A stretch of DNA of 46,292 nt, from assembly GCA_003235365.1 (NCBI GenBank), contig QJWJ01000222.1, positions 1 to 46,292 of the forward strand, given 5' to 3'. This DNA comes from Deltaproteobacteria bacterium (GTDB taxonomy: Bacteria; Myxococcota_A; Polyangia; Polyangiales; Polyangiaceae). This document shows, piece after piece, positions 32,486-41,807 of the stretch (the first letter of the stretch is position 1; every line of letters begins with the position of its first letter). Position numbers and translations under genes: made by a program. A model generated the notes under the pieces. That model made no database searches, was not told the origin of the DNA, and saw nothing but the letters and a program-made list of their open reading frames with translations.

Positions 32486-33500
32486 TGTCGAGATCCTTCA
32501 TGTGCTGCGCCGGGTAGCGTGGTCCGCTGATCGCGTCGTGGGGAACGAGACGCTCGAGGGCGGCGACGTCACTTTCGGACAGCGGGTTGTCGAGTGCCTC
32601 GAACGCGTCGTCGAGTTGGACACGGGTGCGGGCCCCGACGAGAGGCACCAGTGACGGCTGTTTGGCGAGCACCCAACCCAACGCAACCTGAGCCGGCGTC
32701 TTGCCGCGCTCGCGCGCGAAAGCGCGCAGTCTCCCGGCGACGTTCGCATTGCTCTTGCCTGACTCACCCGCGAAGCGTGGCAAGTATTGGCGCACGTCCG
32801 CCTTTCGCGACGGTTTGCTGCCTGTCAAGAGCCCCCGCCCGAATACTCCGTACAGTGTCGCGCTCATGCCCAGCTCGGCGAGGGCGGGGAAGATGACTCC
32901 CTCGGGGCCGCGTGTGGCCAGCGAGTATTCGATCTGCAGATCCGCGATTGGGTGCACAGCCACGGCACGCCGAATCGTTTCGACCCCCACCTCGGACAAT
33001 CCGATGTGGCGGACGTAGCCCGCTTGGACGAGATCGGCGATGGCGCCGACGGTGTCCTCGATCGGCACTTGGGGATCGAGACGTGCCGGGCGGTACACGT
33101 CGATGACGTCGACGCCCAGGCGGTGCAGGCTGTAGGCGACGAAGCTCTTGATCGCGCTCGGCCGGGCGTCAAGGCCCAGCGGCGCACCGTCGGGGCCGCG
33201 CATCACGCCGAACTTCACCGACAGCTGGACCTTGTCGCGCAGGCCTTTCAGGGCCCGTTGGATGAGCGACTCGTTGTGCCCCATGGCGTAGAAGTCGGCG
33301 GTATCCAGTAGGGTGATCCCGCGCTCGACGGCGTGGCGGATCGTCGCCTCGCTGTCGCGGTCGTCGACTGGACCATAGGGGCCTGAGAACGCCATGCAAC
33401 CGAGGCCGAGGCGAAAAACGTGGGGGCCGGTTTTGCCCAGTGCAGTGGTGTTGACGGAGGGGTGGACAGGGGAGACATGGCTGAACGTCATGTCCTGCAC
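32475..33500 (-). CDS. aldo/keto reductase, atypical catalytic tetrad
   Basis: 341 residues, NADPH-dependent TIM-barrel oxidoreductase. Tetrad: Asp66 and Tyr71 in LLDTADFYAMGHNE, Lys96 in QLSVKFG. The His expected in the Y-x-x-H-R-x-D-P segment is Ala139, in VYRPARLDP. This YRPARLDP form is known among pyridoxine-dehydrogenase-like AKRs (as I recall), so it is a subfamily trait rather than damage. Cofactor-end motifs LGWVLAKQPSLVPLVGARTR are intact. Substrate unknown; small aldehydes or sugars are usual. It overlaps the AraC-type regulator by 11 bases. A second start (fourth residue) is possible. Confidence 0.88.
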   Translation of the reverse strand: MQDMTFSHVSPVHPSVNTTALGKTGPHVFRLGLGCMAFSGPYGPVDDRDSEATIRHAVERGITLLDTADFYAMGHNESLIQRALKGLRDKVQLSVKFGVMRGPDGAPLGLDARPSAIKSFVAYSLHRLGVDVIDVYRPARLDPQVPIEDTVGAIADLVQAGYVRHIGLSEVGVETIRRAVAVHPIADLQIEYSLATRGPEGVIFPALAELGMSATLYGVFGRGLLTGSKPSRKADVRQYLPRFAGESGKSNANVAGRLRAFARERGKTPAQVALGWVLAKQPSLVPLVGARTRVQLDDAFEALDNPLSESDVAALERLVPHDAISGPRYPAQHMKDLDSER

Positions 33501-33676
33501 ATGCCACGCAGTCCTTGACGACGATTGGAGAAACCGGACATTGCCGCGCTGCCGGCTCCGCCCCGAATCACCCCTGCGCCGACCGACGGGGGCGGGACGC
33601 TTCAGGCGCCGCGCATGTCGTAACCCGCATCAGCCCGCGAGCCGCGGTATGCCTCGGCGAGTCACGGCTGCGCGGC

Positions 33677-35236
33677 TCATGGCTTGGCGATGTCGCCAAT
33701 GCCGTAGTCGCTGGTGGCCGCGCGCATCATGGCTTCGAGGATTTCAGGAGTCGCGACTTGGTTGTTGCTGCGATCGATCAGCCCGAACTTGTCCGTGCCC
33801 TCGCCGAGCCCACCATTGTCCCAATAGACGGGCAACAGATCGCGGTCGTGAGCCGCCTTGGTGACGTACTCGATGTAGTAGCGGCGGTAGGGGGCGTTGT
33901 TGCTGGTGTTCACAGCGCCGTATTCGCCGATCAGCACCGGCACGCCTTGGTCGACGTAGGTGGCCTTCAGCTTGCCGAACTGTTCGTCGACGTAGTCCTC
34001 TTGGCCCCAGCTGTCCGTTCCGGGATAGCCCGCGCCCCACACCGAGGTGGAGCCTTCGCCAGCGAAGCTCCAAGGGTCGTAGAAGTGAATTGACAGTACG
34101 AGCTTGTTGGGCACGGTGTCGGTGGGGAGCACGAAGCCAGTCAAGGTGTGATCGATGTTCGTGTTGTAGCCGGGGACGACCAACGTTCGTGTGGCGTTGT
34201 TTCCTCCACTGGCGCGGATCAAGTCGACGAACCGTTGATTGAGCGCGTTGATGATTGGATGGTATTCGGCTTTGGGCGTGTCGTATCCGTCGTGGATCTC
34301 GTTCATCGACTCGAAGACCAGGTAGTGGCCATGATCCTTGAAGTGCTCGGCGATTTGTGACCACACGGCCACGAACTGAGCTTCGACAGCTTGGTTGTTC
34401 GCTTCGGTGATCGTACCGTCAGCAGCGGTCAATGTCAGCCACTCGACGCCATCGTAATCGTCGGCGCCGTCGTGGTGCAGGTTGATGATTGCTGCCATCT
34501 GCCGGTCGGTCACGTAGCGCACCACCTCGTCGACGCGTTGCAGCCAGGCCGCGTCAATCGCGAAGTCCGGCCCGGGGCCGAGATGCAGTGACCAACTGAC
34601 GGGGATTCGCACCGCGCCGAAGCCGGCTTGGGCCACGGCTTCGATCAGCGCTTCGCTCACCGCGGGGTTGCCCCAAGCGGTCTCTCCTTCGGGTGCGTCG
34701 AGACTGTTGCCGAGATTCCAACCGATGTTTACTCCTTGCAGTGGGTTCTCGGGGTCGTCCCCCGTGGGTACGGGCCCCGGTTCCGTAGGAGTGCTCGGTT
34801 GTTGGGGATTGGCGCTGGCGGCCGGTTCGGGGGAAGGGGGCGGAGTGTCGCTCGGCGACGTGGGGCTTTGCGCGGGCTCCGTCGCACCGGGCGTGGGGAG
34901 CGACTGCACGGGTCCCGGGGGGGTGACCGGTCCGGCGGGCGTTGCACCCGTCGGCGCAGGGGCAACGGCGGGACCATCGGGCGCGATAGCGCTCGGGCTC
35001 GGCGCGCTCGGGATTGGATTCGTCGTGTCTGCGACCTGCGGGCTGGTTGGCGGTGTACCGGCAGGGCTCGAACTGCTGGGAGAGGCTTCGCCCGAGGTTC
35101 CCTCCGCGCAACCGAGTGGACCCGCAGTGAATAATCCCAGCGCGATGCAAATCAGCACGCGGGGGTAAAGTCGATCGGCGCGTCGGGCCGTGGGAGCCGG
35201 AGCCTCGGGGGATGCGGGAAAAAAGCGGCGCAACAT
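33677..35236 (-). CDS. GH5-family cellulase-like lipoprotein
   Basis: 519 residues. Signal peptide with a Cys at 43 (AGPLGC) suggests a lipoprotein. A Pro/Ser/Thr/Ala-rich linker fills about 50-162. The catalytic TIM barrel starts at GVNIGWNLGNSLDAP (168-182), the typical beginning of GH5 endoglucanases. Acid/base Glu313 sits in FESMNEIHD, the nucleophile Glu438 in LIGEYGAV, and the aromatic HFYDPW at 394-399; HH at 254-255 fits the substrate-side His. These make hydrolysis of beta-1,4-glucan likely. Such a surface cellulase or related glucanase suits a polymer-degrading soil or sediment bacterium. A 27-base dispersed element lies about 50 bases upstream. Confidence 0.88.
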   Translation of the reverse strand: MLRRFFPASPEAPAPTARRADRLYPRVLICIALGLFTAGPLGCAEGTSGEASPSSSSPAGTPPTSPQVADTTNPIPSAPSPSAIAPDGPAVAPAPTGATPAGPVTPPGPVQSLPTPGATEPAQSPTSPSDTPPPSPEPAASANPQQPSTPTEPGPVPTGDDPENPLQGVNIGWNLGNSLDAPEGETAWGNPAVSEALIEAVAQAGFGAVRIPVSWSLHLGPGPDFAIDAAWLQRVDEVVRYVTDRQMAAIINLHHDGADDYDGVEWLTLTAADGTITEANNQAVEAQFVAVWSQIAEHFKDHGHYLVFESMNEIHDGYDTPKAEYHPIINALNQRFVDLIRASGGNNATRTLVVPGYNTNIDHTLTGFVLPTDTVPNKLVLSIHFYDPWSFAGEGSTSVWGAGYPGTDSWGQEDYVDEQFGKLKATYVDQGVPVLIGEYGAVNTSNNAPYRRYYIEYVTKAAHDRDLLPVYWDNGGLGEGTDKFGLIDRSNNQVATPEILEAMMRAATSDYGIGDIAKP

Positions 35237-35284
35237 GGCTCGGCATCATGCACGAACCGTGAACTTCGATCACGGATCACCCAA

Positions 35285-35311
35285 AACGGCCGACAATCGT
35301 GCTCGCCCATT
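35285..35311. repeat. dispersed 27-base element, copy 2
   Basis: Same sequence as 97-123 with two mismatches in 27. It lies 48 bases upstream of the cellulase start on the minus strand. If a regulatory site, it would be well placed to control that gene. Confidence 0.5.
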
Positions 35312-35534
35312 CACGGTTCGAAACGACGCACTGCCATGGCACTCCGAGGCCTCCACCGTGACGTCCACCGGCGGCTGTCGAGTTCGGAACCGATTTCAAC
35401 CCGTCGACGTCGAGGTGGATCGGGCTCGGCCGTGCCATGACGATAGCTGGCTCGATCGGCCCACGTCTTTCACGCCCCAAACCAAACATCACCAAGACGG
35501 AATCAATCGGGCAGCGTGACCTGCTGATGAATGT

Positions 35535-35945
35535 TCAGTCCGTCCCACTCGCGATGCGTCGGGCGAATGCCCAAGGGCGCTCCACTCGTGCGCCCAACGA
35601 GCGGCAGCGATCTCCCAAGGGGCGGTCAGCCGTGACGACGTGCACGTCGTGTTGGCCGAGCGAGTGGCGCACTCGCTCGATGATTGCTTCGTCGGCGCTG
35701 GGTGCATGGCAGACTTCGGCAGAGGTCGGTTCGCCCAGCAACGACGCTTCGGGCTCCGACTTGGCGTCGAAGACGACGCACACTTCCTCTATTTCGGCGA
35801 AGGCGTGTACCCACTGCATGACCTCGCGCTGCCGCTGCGGTTGCCACCAGTCGCTTCGATCGCGTCCGCTCAGCAAACACGCGTGCAACACGTTGAAGCC
35901 ATCGATCAACCACAGACGACGCGCGGGGACGGAGTCAGTCGACAT
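35535..35945 (-). CDS. NYN-domain (YacP-like) ribonuclease
   Basis: 136 residues, a PIN-like NYN domain of the YacP/Rae1 group. WLIDGFNVLHACL (12-24) holds the first catalytic Asp; EVCVVFDAKSE holds the second; SADEAIIERVR and VVTADRPLGDR carry the further acidic residues. YacP/Rae1 of Bacillus cleaves mRNA on ribosomes; other members cut tRNA or rRNA. The start overlaps the stop of the persulfide dioxygenase-rhodanese gene by 11 bases, so the two are coupled. What a sulfide-oxidation enzyme and a nuclease share is not obvious. Confidence 0.8.
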   Translation of the reverse strand: MSTDSVPARRLWLIDGFNVLHACLLSGRDRSDWWQPQRQREVMQWVHAFAEIEEVCVVFDAKSEPEASLLGEPTSAEVCHAPSADEAIIERVRHSLGQHDVHVVTADRPLGDRCRSLGARVERPWAFARRIASGTD

Positions 35946-37062
35946 CGTGGTGGTCTCGGGTGCTGGCTATGGGTTCATCCGCGATACTGCTCGGAGTGAT
36001 GGCCAGGGTGGGCAGCCCGAGGCCCTTCCACTCGAATAGCCCGCCACGCAGGTTGGCAACGCGGCTGATGCCCGCGGCTTCGATGATCGATGCTGCGATG
36101 GCCGAGCGGGCGCCTGCCGGACAAACGGTCACGATGGGTTTGTCTGGGCTCAGAGACTTGGCCTCGTCACGCAAGGTGCTCAGGGGCATCAGCTGAGCAC
36201 CCGCGATGCGACCCATGCGGTCCGCCTGTACCTCGTCTGCCTCGCGCACGTCGATCAAGTGCACCCGGTCGAGGTTCGAGTAGACCCATTCGGGGTCGAC
36301 TTGCCACACGCCGGCAAACGTGCGCACCACGGGACCCCACGACGGCAGAACTGGCAGAGCCGCGGCGTTGTCCGGCTGCCCACAGCGCAGATTGGCTGGC
36401 ACCGCGACCGCGAGTTGTTTGGGATGCGGCAGGCCCAGGTTGTTCATGTATCCCACGAAGTCTTCGACGCGCACGCCATCGCCGAGCCGCGGGTTGAAGT
36501 GCCGTTCTTCGCCCACCGTGCTCGAGCAGCGCCCACTGTAGTCGTGACCGGGGTAGACGCTGTAGTCTTCGGGTAGGCTCAACAACTCGTTGCGCACCGA
36601 GCGAAACAGCCGTTCTGGGCTGCCTTGCTGGAAGTCCGTTCGGCCCGCGCCACGGATCAACAGTGCGTCGCCCGTGAAGACCATCTTCTGATCGTGCAGG
36701 ACGAAGCTCAGACAGCCGTCGGTGTGACCGGGGGTCGCCCTGACTTCGATGCGCAGCTCGCCGAGCGACAAGACGTCGCCTGGTTCGAGCAATCGATCGG
36801 CTCCGTCGGTATTGGCGGCCTTGGCTACTGCGATTCGACTACCCAGATCACGTCGCATCAACCAAGCGCCCGTCACGTGGTCGGCATGCACGTGGGTCTC
36901 GAGCGTCATGTTCAAGGTCAGCCCCAACTCGCGGATCAAGGCCGCGTCGCGCAGGTGTTGCTCGAACACGCAGTCGATCAAGACCGCGTCGCGCGTTGCC
37001 TCGTCGGCCAACAGGTAGGTGAACGTCGAGGTGCGGTTGTCGATGAGCTGTCGAAAAATCAT
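35935..37062 (-). CDS. persulfide dioxygenase-rhodanese fusion
   Basis: 375 residues from ATG 37062. Residues 1-230 are the ETHE1-type metallo-beta-lactamase fold: THVHADH (56-62), with the iron ligand His113 in TPGHTDG, Asp132 in TGDALLIRG and His173 in PGHDYSG. Residues 255-350 are a rhodanese domain with active Cys314 in VCPAGARSA. Fusions of this kind (for example CstB or PRF) oxidise glutathione persulfide to sulfite and then make thiosulfate with the rhodanese. So this is a sulfide-detoxification enzyme. It is divergent from the acyltransferase gene, with 117 bases between, and its stop overlaps the NYN gene. Confidence 0.92.
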   Translation of the reverse strand: MIFRQLIDNRTSTFTYLLADEATRDAVLIDCVFEQHLRDAALIRELGLTLNMTLETHVHADHVTGAWLMRRDLGSRIAVAKAANTDGADRLLEPGDVLSLGELRIEVRATPGHTDGCLSFVLHDQKMVFTGDALLIRGAGRTDFQQGSPERLFRSVRNELLSLPEDYSVYPGHDYSGRCSSTVGEERHFNPRLGDGVRVEDFVGYMNNLGLPHPKQLAVAVPANLRCGQPDNAAALPVLPSWGPVVRTFAGVWQVDPEWVYSNLDRVHLIDVREADEVQADRMGRIAGAQLMPLSTLRDEAKSLSPDKPIVTVCPAGARSAIAASIIEAAGISRVANLRGGLFEWKGLGLPTLAITPSSIADEPIASTRDHHDVD

Positions 37063-37179
37063 GGGTCGGTGGGTCCGGTTCGAACGATTCGTGGCGCTCC
37101 TTGTACCGCCTTTCGGTCGCGTAGACCGTTCGGGCCGCACATCCGTCGAAGGGAGGCGAGTTTGAGGATATAACACGCC

Positions 37180-38250
37180 GTGTCTCTGCCGCAGGCTCAT
37201 ACACGGTACTTGGAGCGCTCGTACCTACCAGCGCTCGACGGCCTGCGCGCGTTGAGCATAGTCGGGGTGATGTGGCACCACTGTTGGACCGCTCCGCCAC
37301 CGGGGATCTGGGGTAAGGGCCCCGCAGGTGTTCAGCTGTTCTTTGCGATCAGCGGCTACCTGGTCACTACGTTGCTTCTCCGCGAGCGCGAACGTTCTGG
37401 CCAGGTGAGCTTGCCAGCGTTCTTTGCCCGTCGCGCATTGCGGATCTTCCCACTGTACTACGCCGTACTCGGCGTGTTGGCCGCGCACGCACTGTTCGCG
37501 GCGCCCAGCCCGCAGCGAGAGCACTTCTTTCGCAATCTGCCGTACTTTTCGACGTTCACTTGCAACTGGTGGGTGGACTGGAACGTCTCCCACCCGATTA
37601 CCTTTGCCTTCGCTTGGACGCTGGCCGTCGAAGAGCAGTTCTACGCGTTTTGGGCGCCCGTGTTGCGTTGGCTCCGCGGACTACTCGGCCCGACGTTGGT
37701 GATGTCGACCGTGCTGGCGCTCAGCCAAGCGTCGCTGACGCCGCTCGGGCGAACTCTGCTGGGGGAGGGGCTGCTGCGAACGGTGTGTGACGGATTATCG
37801 TCGTCGATCGCATTGGGCAGCCTGCTGGCCATCGCTCTGCATCACCCGCGAAGTGGAGAGCCGTTGCTGCGATCGCTGCAAGTTCCGGGGGCGCGAACGG
37901 TGACACTTGCGGCAGTGTGTCTGTGCCTCGCGTTCGACGTTCACCATCTGTTGTTCCACACCGCGTTGGTCCTTCTGGTTGGGGCGTGTGTGGCGGCACC
38001 CGACCGCCGAGGGGCGCGGGTTCTGTCCCTTCCTTGGATGGTCTGGATCGGGCGGCGCAGCTACGGCCTGTATCTGACTCACTTCGCGGCGATCGGCGCC
38101 GTGCGGGCGCTCGTGGGGGACGCACCCTTGGCGGTATTCGCGATTTCCATGCCGCTGGCGCTGGTCCTCGCCGGTTTCGTGTTCGAGTGGCTGGAACGGC
38201 CATTTCTTCTTTTGAAACGCCGATTTGCAATCGCGCCGGCGGTGGCGTGA
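37180..38250 (+). CDS. acyltransferase-3 family integral membrane protein
   Basis: 356 residues; GTG start at 37180. About ten membrane helices. YLPALDGLRALSIVGVMWHH (15-34) is the family's N-terminal signature with the active-site His pair; FFAISGYLVTTLLLRERER and FFARRALRIFPLYY are the next conserved loops. The OafA/YrhL-type proteins move acyl groups onto polysaccharide, lipopolysaccharide, peptidoglycan or natural-product sugars. No SGNH domain is attached. The acceptor cannot be read from context. ATG is not available near the conserved beginning; GTG is preferred over the later in-frame options. Confidence 0.88.
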   Translation: MSLPQAHTRYLERSYLPALDGLRALSIVGVMWHHCWTAPPPGIWGKGPAGVQLFFAISGYLVTTLLLRERERSGQVSLPAFFARRALRIFPLYYAVLGVLAAHALFAAPSPQREHFFRNLPYFSTFTCNWWVDWNVSHPITFAFAWTLAVEEQFYAFWAPVLRWLRGLLGPTLVMSTVLALSQASLTPLGRTLLGEGLLRTVCDGLSSSIALGSLLAIALHHPRSGEPLLRSLQVPGARTVTLAAVCLCLAFDVHHLLFHTALVLLVGACVAAPDRRGARVLSLPWMVWIGRRSYGLYLTHFAAIGAVRALVGDAPLAVFAISMPLALVLAGFVFEWLERPFLLLKRRFAIAPAVA

Positions 38251-38340
38251 ACGGTTCGTTCCGCGCTGGCAGAGGCTCGCTGGGACGGCACCGCACGCAA
38301 GCTGTGAAACCGACGCCGCACGCGCGGCATAGTCGATGAC

Positions 38341-39216
38341 ATGGTCGGGCGCGCCTGGATTTCGATGTCGATCTCGTGTGCCGTGCTGGCGTGCCGCGGA
38401 GGCAGCGGCACGAGCAGCGGTGGAGTGCCGAGCGCGCCGCAGATTGATGTCAGCAGTGAACTGTCGGGCGACCCACCGACCTCCGAAAGATCGGCGTCGC
38501 CCGATCGCCAGCCCGTCGTCGAATCGAGTCGTGTCACCAGCCAGCCGAACGTCGCTCTGGTCGAGTTGTTTACCTCCGAGGGTTGTTCGAGTTGTCCCCC
38601 TGCCGATCGCCTGCTGCGCGAGTTGGTGACAGAGGCGCAACGCGACGAGTTGCCGGTCGTCGCGCTGTCGTTTCACGTCGACTACTGGGACTACCTCGGG
38701 TGGAAGGATCCGTTCAGTCGTCACGATAGCTCGGCGCGGCAACGTTGGTACTCGCGCCTGGCCGGGCAGAGCGGCGTGTATACGCCGCAGATGATCGTCG
38801 ATGGCCGCCATGCCTTCGTGGGGTCGAGCGAGCGTCGCGCGAGGGCCGCAATACGCAGCGCGCTGCGCGGGGTGAAAGACGCATCCCTGCACATCGAGGT
38901 GCAGGGGAGCAACCCCTGGCGCGTCGCCTACGAGGTCACCTCCGGCCCGCAAGAGGGGGTGCTGCAATTGGCGTTTGCCCAGCGGACTGCGACGACGGAG
39001 GTCGCAGCTGGCGAGAACTCGGGGGAGACGTTGCAGCACGCCAACGTCGTTCGCGACTTCGCCTCGACGCGCTTCGAGGAGTCGACGCGAGGAACCTGGA
39101 GCGTTCGAACGACGGGAACCGACGGTACGGCTGACGACGGCTGGCTCATCGTCGGTGTCGTGCAGAGTCATCAGACAGGCTCCGTGCACGCCGTCGCGTC
39201 CTGGTCTACGCCGTGA
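38341..39216 (+). CDS. DUF1223 thioredoxin-like lipoprotein
   Basis: 291 residues. The leader ends AVLAC (Cys18), a lipobox. A Ser/Pro linker follows to about residue 65. The DUF1223 signature VELFTSEGCSSCPPADRLL (74-92) has the Cys82-x-x-Cys85 redox pair of a thioredoxin fold. Then FHVDYWDYLGWKDPF and YTPQMIVDG complete the family pattern. The C-terminal about 100 residues are a beta-rich domain seen in full-length members. A periplasmic redox or binding role is inferred; no substrate is known. It follows the acyltransferase by 90 bases on the same strand and converges on the VWA lipoprotein. Confidence 0.88.
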   Translation: MVGRAWISMSISCAVLACRGGSGTSSGGVPSAPQIDVSSELSGDPPTSERSASPDRQPVVESSRVTSQPNVALVELFTSEGCSSCPPADRLLRELVTEAQRDELPVVALSFHVDYWDYLGWKDPFSRHDSSARQRWYSRLAGQSGVYTPQMIVDGRHAFVGSSERRARAAIRSALRGVKDASLHIEVQGSNPWRVAYEVTSGPQEGVLQLAFAQRTATTEVAAGENSGETLQHANVVRDFASTRFEESTRGTWSVRTTGTDGTADDGWLIVGVVQSHQTGSVHAVASWSTP

Positions 39217-39266
39217 GGTGGCGGGGACCAGGACGCTCTTGGAGATTCGCAGCGGCTGTTGCCGAG

Positions 39267-41807
39267 TCAGTCGAACGACTTGCCCGCGCAGGAGACGACC
39301 GTGACGCTCCCGTTGGCTGGTCTGCCGGCGCCAGCGTACCGCACCGTTCGCCGCGCCGTGTCGGGGCAACGACCGAGCAGTTCCGGATTGCCGAGGTTCC
39401 GTGCCTCGTCGATGTAACACCAGCCATCTCCGACGGCGACCTCGTCCTGCAGGCAACTGGTCAGGCCGTCGGGATCCTCGCTGGCGAGCAGCTGGGTGAT
39501 CTCGCACAGGGTGAACTGTTCGCACTCCGCCTCCGTTTCGCAGTAGTGTCCGTTCAACAAGCGACGACGTACCGATTCGGCGAGGCGATCCTCGATTGGT
39601 TTGCGCGCGACCGTTTCGCAGCTGCTTGACGCGGCTTCCTCGGGAGGCAGTGCCTCGACGATGCGACATGCGATGCTGCCGTCGGGCTTCTGCGACAATT
39701 CACGGGAGTAGCACTTGTTGCCCAGTTCCACCTTGAGGCGATTGACGATGGCTGCCATCGCCGGTCGGTAGCCGTAGTCGACGGCGGCGAGGTCCGTGGA
39801 CTTCGGGCATATCGACGCCACGATGGAATTGTCTCCGACGTCGTGCAGCGTCTGCAGTTGCCTCGAGCTGGGGTACGCCTTGGCATGAGTTTGACGCAGA
39901 CCGTAGCTTCCGTCGGGTTGTTGGCACAGGGGGTTCTTGAAGGCTTCGCCGCCGTACTTGGTGCAGTCGCACGCGGGGATCTCCAACGCCGCGTCGCCGA
40001 GGTGATTCAGTTCGTCGTTGGTCTTGCACAGGGTCGGCTCGCTCAGGGGAAAGGTGCACGCGTACTGCAGGTCGCCTTGGATGCCGATTTCCCACTCGTG
40101 GCCGTTGATGGTGTTGCTGCGCGGCGTCGAATCCGGGGGGGCCAGCGCCTGTCCCGTTGCGGGGTTGACGCCCGAGCGCACTTGCGTCGTTTCGATCATC
40201 AGAGGGTCCGCCGGCTGCTCGCGGCCGCCGCTGGGTTTAGGTGGCCCGATGAGCCAATCCCACTGCAGGGGCGGCTCTTCGGAGTCCTCTTGGGAGACGC
40301 TTTGACGATAGACCAGCGGAACGCTCGCGTCGGGTGAGACGGCCAGATCTTGCCAGGGCACACCGACGATGCCCGCCAAGAACACGAGATTGCTCGGGCG
40401 TCTGGGTTTGGGTAGCGCGTCAGGGCCATTGGAGTCGACGCTGAGATCCTCGTACAACGGGTTGGGCACCACGCCCGCGCCTCCGGGACACCTGTCAGAA
40501 GTGGGATCGAGGTCGTCGGCATACGGACACAGCGTCAACGACTTGAGGGCGTTGGAGTAACGTGTTGTCGGGTAGAGCATGTCGATCCCGAAACGACGCT
40601 TCTGATCGTAGCAGCGTAGATTGGGGTCCTCTTCGGTGCCGTACTCGTACTTGCGGTTTTCCTCACAGCCGACGCCAACCAGCTCGCCGTCGTCGTTCAT
40701 CGTGTTCGGGCATTGCGCCGGCGGCGTCTCCAAGCCGCAACTGTGGCAGCATTCCGAGTCGGGGCCGTACGCTGGATCGTCACACGCTGCGGTGGGTCGG
40801 AACGCGGCCCGGCCCTTGCGCTCGGCCGTGATGGATTCGGACAACAGCCACGTCTGTCCTCGGGCTTTGAACGAACAGTCGTTCTCGTCACTCAGCATCA
40901 CGACAGCGACCAGCGAGTCGGGACGCAGAAACGCGCGGCGTTGAGCGAGCAGCGTCGAATCGACTAGCATGTCGCCGCTAGGCGCCAGCTCCGGACCGAT
41001 GCAGCCTTTGCCCGTATCCGTCGCCGAACAGGGGCTGCGAACCATCTTGGTGTACGGGTGGGGGTCGACCAGAAACCTGACCCACGCTTCGAGGGGAGCC
41101 TCCCAGCCACAACCACGTTCACCCGCTTCGGTTACTAGGCCGCGCAGCTCGTCGAAGAAGGTCCGCGCATCGGTGTTCTCGTTCCACGTCAGAAATCCGG
41201 TTTGCGCGGCCGACGGCGCGACCTCGGCACCCCGAGGCAACGACCCGAGCAAGTGCGCCATGTCGACGCCCTCTTCCGAGTGAGGGAGATCACTCGCGAC
41301 GCAGTCGCCGCCTGAACCGTAGCCTCCCAGGCTGCTCGTGATGACGCCCACGTGAATGTCACTGACGGGATCGAACTCGCGGTGAGATCCTTCAGGACAA
41401 TCGGGCCCGCTCGGTCTGCCGAGGTTCGTTCCCCCTTGGCCGATGCAGTTTGGATCGACCAATCCTTGCACCAAGTCAGGCACCGCTGAGGCCAGCAGCT
41501 TCTGCTTGTCGGCCATCGACATGGAGTTGTCGATCACGAACAACAGGTCGATCTTGTCGATGGCGTTGACCACCAGCTCGTCTGACAAGACGTTGGTCGT
41601 CCGCGGTTGGGACCTGCCGACGGGTCGATCCAGGCAGGCGGTGAGCGTTGCGCTGACGAGCAGCGTCGCCGCCGCGATGAGCGAGCGTTCTCCTAGCGGG
41701 ATACGGAAGTCCAGCGAGGAACTGCCAACGGAGTTGTCAGCTGAATCGCGCGGACGAGGAATGGAGTGACGCTGTGCGAGGCGTAGGTCGACGTCGCGGT
41801 GAGGCAT
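39267..41807 (-). CDS. large VWA-domain lipoprotein, cysteine-rich
   Basis: 846 residues from ATG 41807; an earlier in-frame ATG at 41876 is possible. A hydrophobic leader ends TLTAC. The VWA domain opens with KIDLLFVIDNSMSMADKQ (DxSxS), and VVMLSDENDCS carries a later acidic loop. Many Cys (for example DSECCHSCG and CDCTKYGGEAF) occur in the C-terminal 450 residues, probably as disulfides. This architecture is common in myxobacterial genomes and its function is unknown; ligand binding at the surface is the inference. Single gene, with a 454-base divergent region before it. Confidence 0.8.
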   Translation of the reverse strand: MPHRDVDLRLAQRHSIPRPRDSADNSVGSSSLDFRIPLGERSLIAAATLLVSATLTACLDRPVGRSQPRTTNVLSDELVVNAIDKIDLLFVIDNSMSMADKQKLLASAVPDLVQGLVDPNCIGQGGTNLGRPSGPDCPEGSHREFDPVSDIHVGVITSSLGGYGSGGDCVASDLPHSEEGVDMAHLLGSLPRGAEVAPSAAQTGFLTWNENTDARTFFDELRGLVTEAGERGCGWEAPLEAWVRFLVDPHPYTKMVRSPCSATDTGKGCIGPELAPSGDMLVDSTLLAQRRAFLRPDSLVAVVMLSDENDCSFKARGQTWLLSESITAERKGRAAFRPTAACDDPAYGPDSECCHSCGLETPPAQCPNTMNDDGELVGVGCEENRKYEYGTEEDPNLRCYDQKRRFGIDMLYPTTRYSNALKSLTLCPYADDLDPTSDRCPGGAGVVPNPLYEDLSVDSNGPDALPKPRRPSNLVFLAGIVGVPWQDLAVSPDASVPLVYRQSVSQEDSEEPPLQWDWLIGPPKPSGGREQPADPLMIETTQVRSGVNPATGQALAPPDSTPRSNTINGHEWEIGIQGDLQYACTFPLSEPTLCKTNDELNHLGDAALEIPACDCTKYGGEAFKNPLCQQPDGSYGLRQTHAKAYPSSRQLQTLHDVGDNSIVASICPKSTDLAAVDYGYRPAMAAIVNRLKVELGNKCYSRELSQKPDGSIACRIVEALPPEEAASSSCETVARKPIEDRLAESVRRRLLNGHYCETEAECEQFTLCEITQLLASEDPDGLTSCLQDEVAVGDGWCYIDEARNLGNPELLGRCPDTARRTVRYAGAGRPANGSVTVVSCAGKSFD

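Noticed and set aside
37795..39669. 624-codon open frame on the minus strand opposite the acyltransferase and DUF1223 genes
   Set aside because: Arg/Pro/Gln-rich, no domain or leader, and it lies opposite two clear plus-strand genes; a GC-rich shadow frame.
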